Source: Chryseobacterium sp. Tr-659
GTDB taxonomy: Bacteria; Bacteroidota; Bacteroidia; Flavobacteriales; Weeksellaceae
Direction: 5' to 3'
Length of the DNA: 64,000 nt
Assembly (NCBI RefSeq): GCF_011752975.1
Contig: NZ_VWWP01000001.1
Coordinates: 248,001 to 312,000, forward strand
Both the position numbers and the translations under genes were made by a program. Under the pieces are notes generated by a model, which was not told where the DNA came from, searched no databases, and saw nothing but the letters and a program-made list of their open reading frames with translations. This document shows, in pieces, positions 62,824 through 64,000 of the stretch (its first letter is position 1; each line of letters starts with the position of its first letter).

Positions 62824-62844
62824 AATAACTATCAATAAAAACAG

Positions 62845-62876
62845 AAAACCATCAATTCAATTGATGGTTTTTGTTT
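62845..62876. terminator. Terminator between deoC and dusB
   Basis: aaaaccatcaat (62845-62856) pairs perfectly with 62860-62871, loop tca, followed by a T run on the + strand and an A run before it that can serve the minus strand. Confidence 0.85.
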
Positions 62877-62877
62877 T

Positions 62878-63873
62878 TTATATCTGTGCCTGATATTCTT
62901 CGTAAAACTGTTGGGTTTCCTTTATTAGGCTGTCCATTTCTTCCAATGTGAATACTTCCAGGAATCTTTTTCTGAATTCTTTGAAATGAGGAATACCTCT
63001 GAAATAATTGCTGTAATGCTGCCTCATTTCAACTAATCCCAGTCTTTCTCCTTTCCATTCTGCGCTCCATTCCGCATGTTGGCGTACTGCCAATAATCGA
63101 TCTGAAATAGTTGGCTCAGGTAAATGTTCTCCGGTTTTAAAGAAATGCTTGATCTCGTTAAAAATCCATGGATAGCCTATGGCTGCACGTCCAATCATAA
63201 TTCCGTCACATGCATACTTTTGCTTATATTCTAAAGCTTTTTCAGGAGAATCAATATCACCATTTCCAAAAATCGGAATCTCAATATTAGGATTTTGTTT
63301 GATTCTTGAAATATGCTCCCAGTCTGCTTCACCTTTGTACATCTGTGCACGGGTTCTGGCATGTATGGTAAGAGCCTTGATTCCTGTTTCCTGTAAACGT
63401 TCTGCCACCTCATCAATATTAATGCTGGTGCTGTCCCATCCTAAACGGGTTTTAACGGTTACGGGAAGATGAGTAGAGCTTACAACAGCTTTCGTAAGAC
63501 GAACCATAAGGTCTATGTCTTTTAAAACGCCTGCTCCTGCACCTTTGCAGACAACTTTTTTTACAGGGCAGCCGAAATTAATATCCACCAGGTCAGGATT
63601 TACCGTCTCAACAATTCTTGCAGACATCGCCATTGCCTCTTCATCGCCACCAAAGATCTGTATTCCTACAGGTCTCTCATAATCAAAGATGTCCAGCTTC
63701 TTACGGCTTTTGATAGCATCACGAATTAAACCTTCGGAAGAAATAAATTCCGAATACATAAGATCTGCACCATGCATTTTACATAAACGTCTGAACGGAG
63801 GATCACTTACGTCTTCCATCGGAGCCAGCAAAAGTGGAAATTCCGGCAGTTCTATGTTGCCTATTTTTATCAT
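62878..63873 (-). CDS. dusB: tRNA-dihydrouridine synthase
   Basis: 331 residues. The FMN-binding TIM barrel starts PLLLAPMEDVSDPPFRRL. The catalytic cysteine motif is INFGCPVKKVVCKGAGAG. FGNGDIDSPEKALEY and CDGIMIGRAAIGYPWIFNEI are FMN-phosphate contacts. The C-terminal four-helix domain binds tRNA (RQHAEWSAEWKGERLGLVEMRQHYSNYF). It reduces uridine in the tRNA D-loop. It is convergent to deoC, and the promoter region lies in the AT-rich right edge. Confidence 0.95.
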   Translation of the reverse strand: MIKIGNIELPEFPLLLAPMEDVSDPPFRRLCKMHGADLMYSEFISSEGLIRDAIKSRKKLDIFDYERPVGIQIFGGDEEAMAMSARIVETVNPDLVDINFGCPVKKVVCKGAGAGVLKDIDLMVRLTKAVVSSTHLPVTVKTRLGWDSTSINIDEVAERLQETGIKALTIHARTRAQMYKGEADWEHISRIKQNPNIEIPIFGNGDIDSPEKALEYKQKYACDGIMIGRAAIGYPWIFNEIKHFFKTGEHLPEPTISDRLLAVRQHAEWSAEWKGERLGLVEMRQHYSNYFRGIPHFKEFRKRFLEVFTLEEMDSLIKETQQFYEEYQAQI

Positions 63874-64000
63874 GGTGCAAATTTACGAAATTCTGAAAAA
63901 ATAAAATTTTACAATGATCAGTATTATTGGGTGTTTTGTTTGTGTTTATTTATTTAAGGGATTTTATGAAATTATGTTTAATTTTTATTTAATTTATGTG

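Overview
The window reads as a chromosomal segment of a low-GC Bacteroidota, most likely a Chryseobacterium-type flavobacterium (Weeksellaceae). The evidence is: type IX secretion (T9SS) type A sorting tails; TAnnTTTG promoter elements; an HMG-CoA reductase of the mevalonate route; a paired TIGR03915/radical-SAM DNA repair locus; DUF6443-type RHS proteins; and many outer-membrane and lipoprotein genes. No phage, insertion sequence, rRNA or CRISPR array is visible. There is one tRNA, Gln(UUG).

Layout. 1-251 is the tail of an HdeD-like membrane protein. 423-9729 is the most accessory-looking part: a tight four-gene operon of a T9SS-sorted repeat protein, two Sec-exported RHS-type proteins of about 1,190 residues each, and a small lipoprotein overlapping the second RHS gene by ATGA. 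The second RHS protein ends, after the conserved RHS core, in a variable domain with a JAMM/JAB metalloprotease signature. The set looks like a surface polymorphic toxin with a candidate lipoprotein immunity partner. 10-18 kb holds a GEVED T9SS protein, an Ntn-hydrolase/glycogen-binding fusion, tRNA-Gln, menE, arfB, a beta-barrel protein, a Gre/Rnk-like factor, a bacterial deoxyhypusine-synthase-like enzyme, an alkyltransferase-like protein and an XRE regulator. 18-33 kb holds htpG, an S9 peptidase, two unrecognised proteins, recA, an MpaB-like oxygenase, gap, pfkA, a DUF4846 lipoprotein and a T9SS-sorted SGNH-like protein.

33.7-34.4 kb is an AT-rich gap with three co-oriented perfect DnaA boxes, a possible replication-origin or DnaA-titration site. 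Next come the two-gene DNA repair locus, a mevalonate-pathway HMG-CoA reductase in a translationally coupled four-gene run with a 55-residue membrane protein missed at ordinary length cut-offs, a ClC channel, and a type I-like secretion set (ABC, HlyD, TolC) whose ABC ATPase lacks most catalytic motifs.

46-64 kb is mainly housekeeping: sucC, an MscS channel, 1-Cys peroxiredoxin, an outer-membrane barrel protein, a PepSY protein beside a decayed TonB-receptor fragment, an oxidoreductase, an ABC-F protein, a deoxyribonucleotidase, a carboxypeptidase-regulatory-like/alpha-beta hydrolase fusion, a GH25 lysozyme, NDH-2 overlapping trmD, an endonuclease/exonuclease/phosphatase protein, an Lrp regulator with deoC, and dusB. 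Gaps between convergent genes are filled with hairpin terminators and degenerate intergenic repeats, some of which appear to have invaded a coding sequence.
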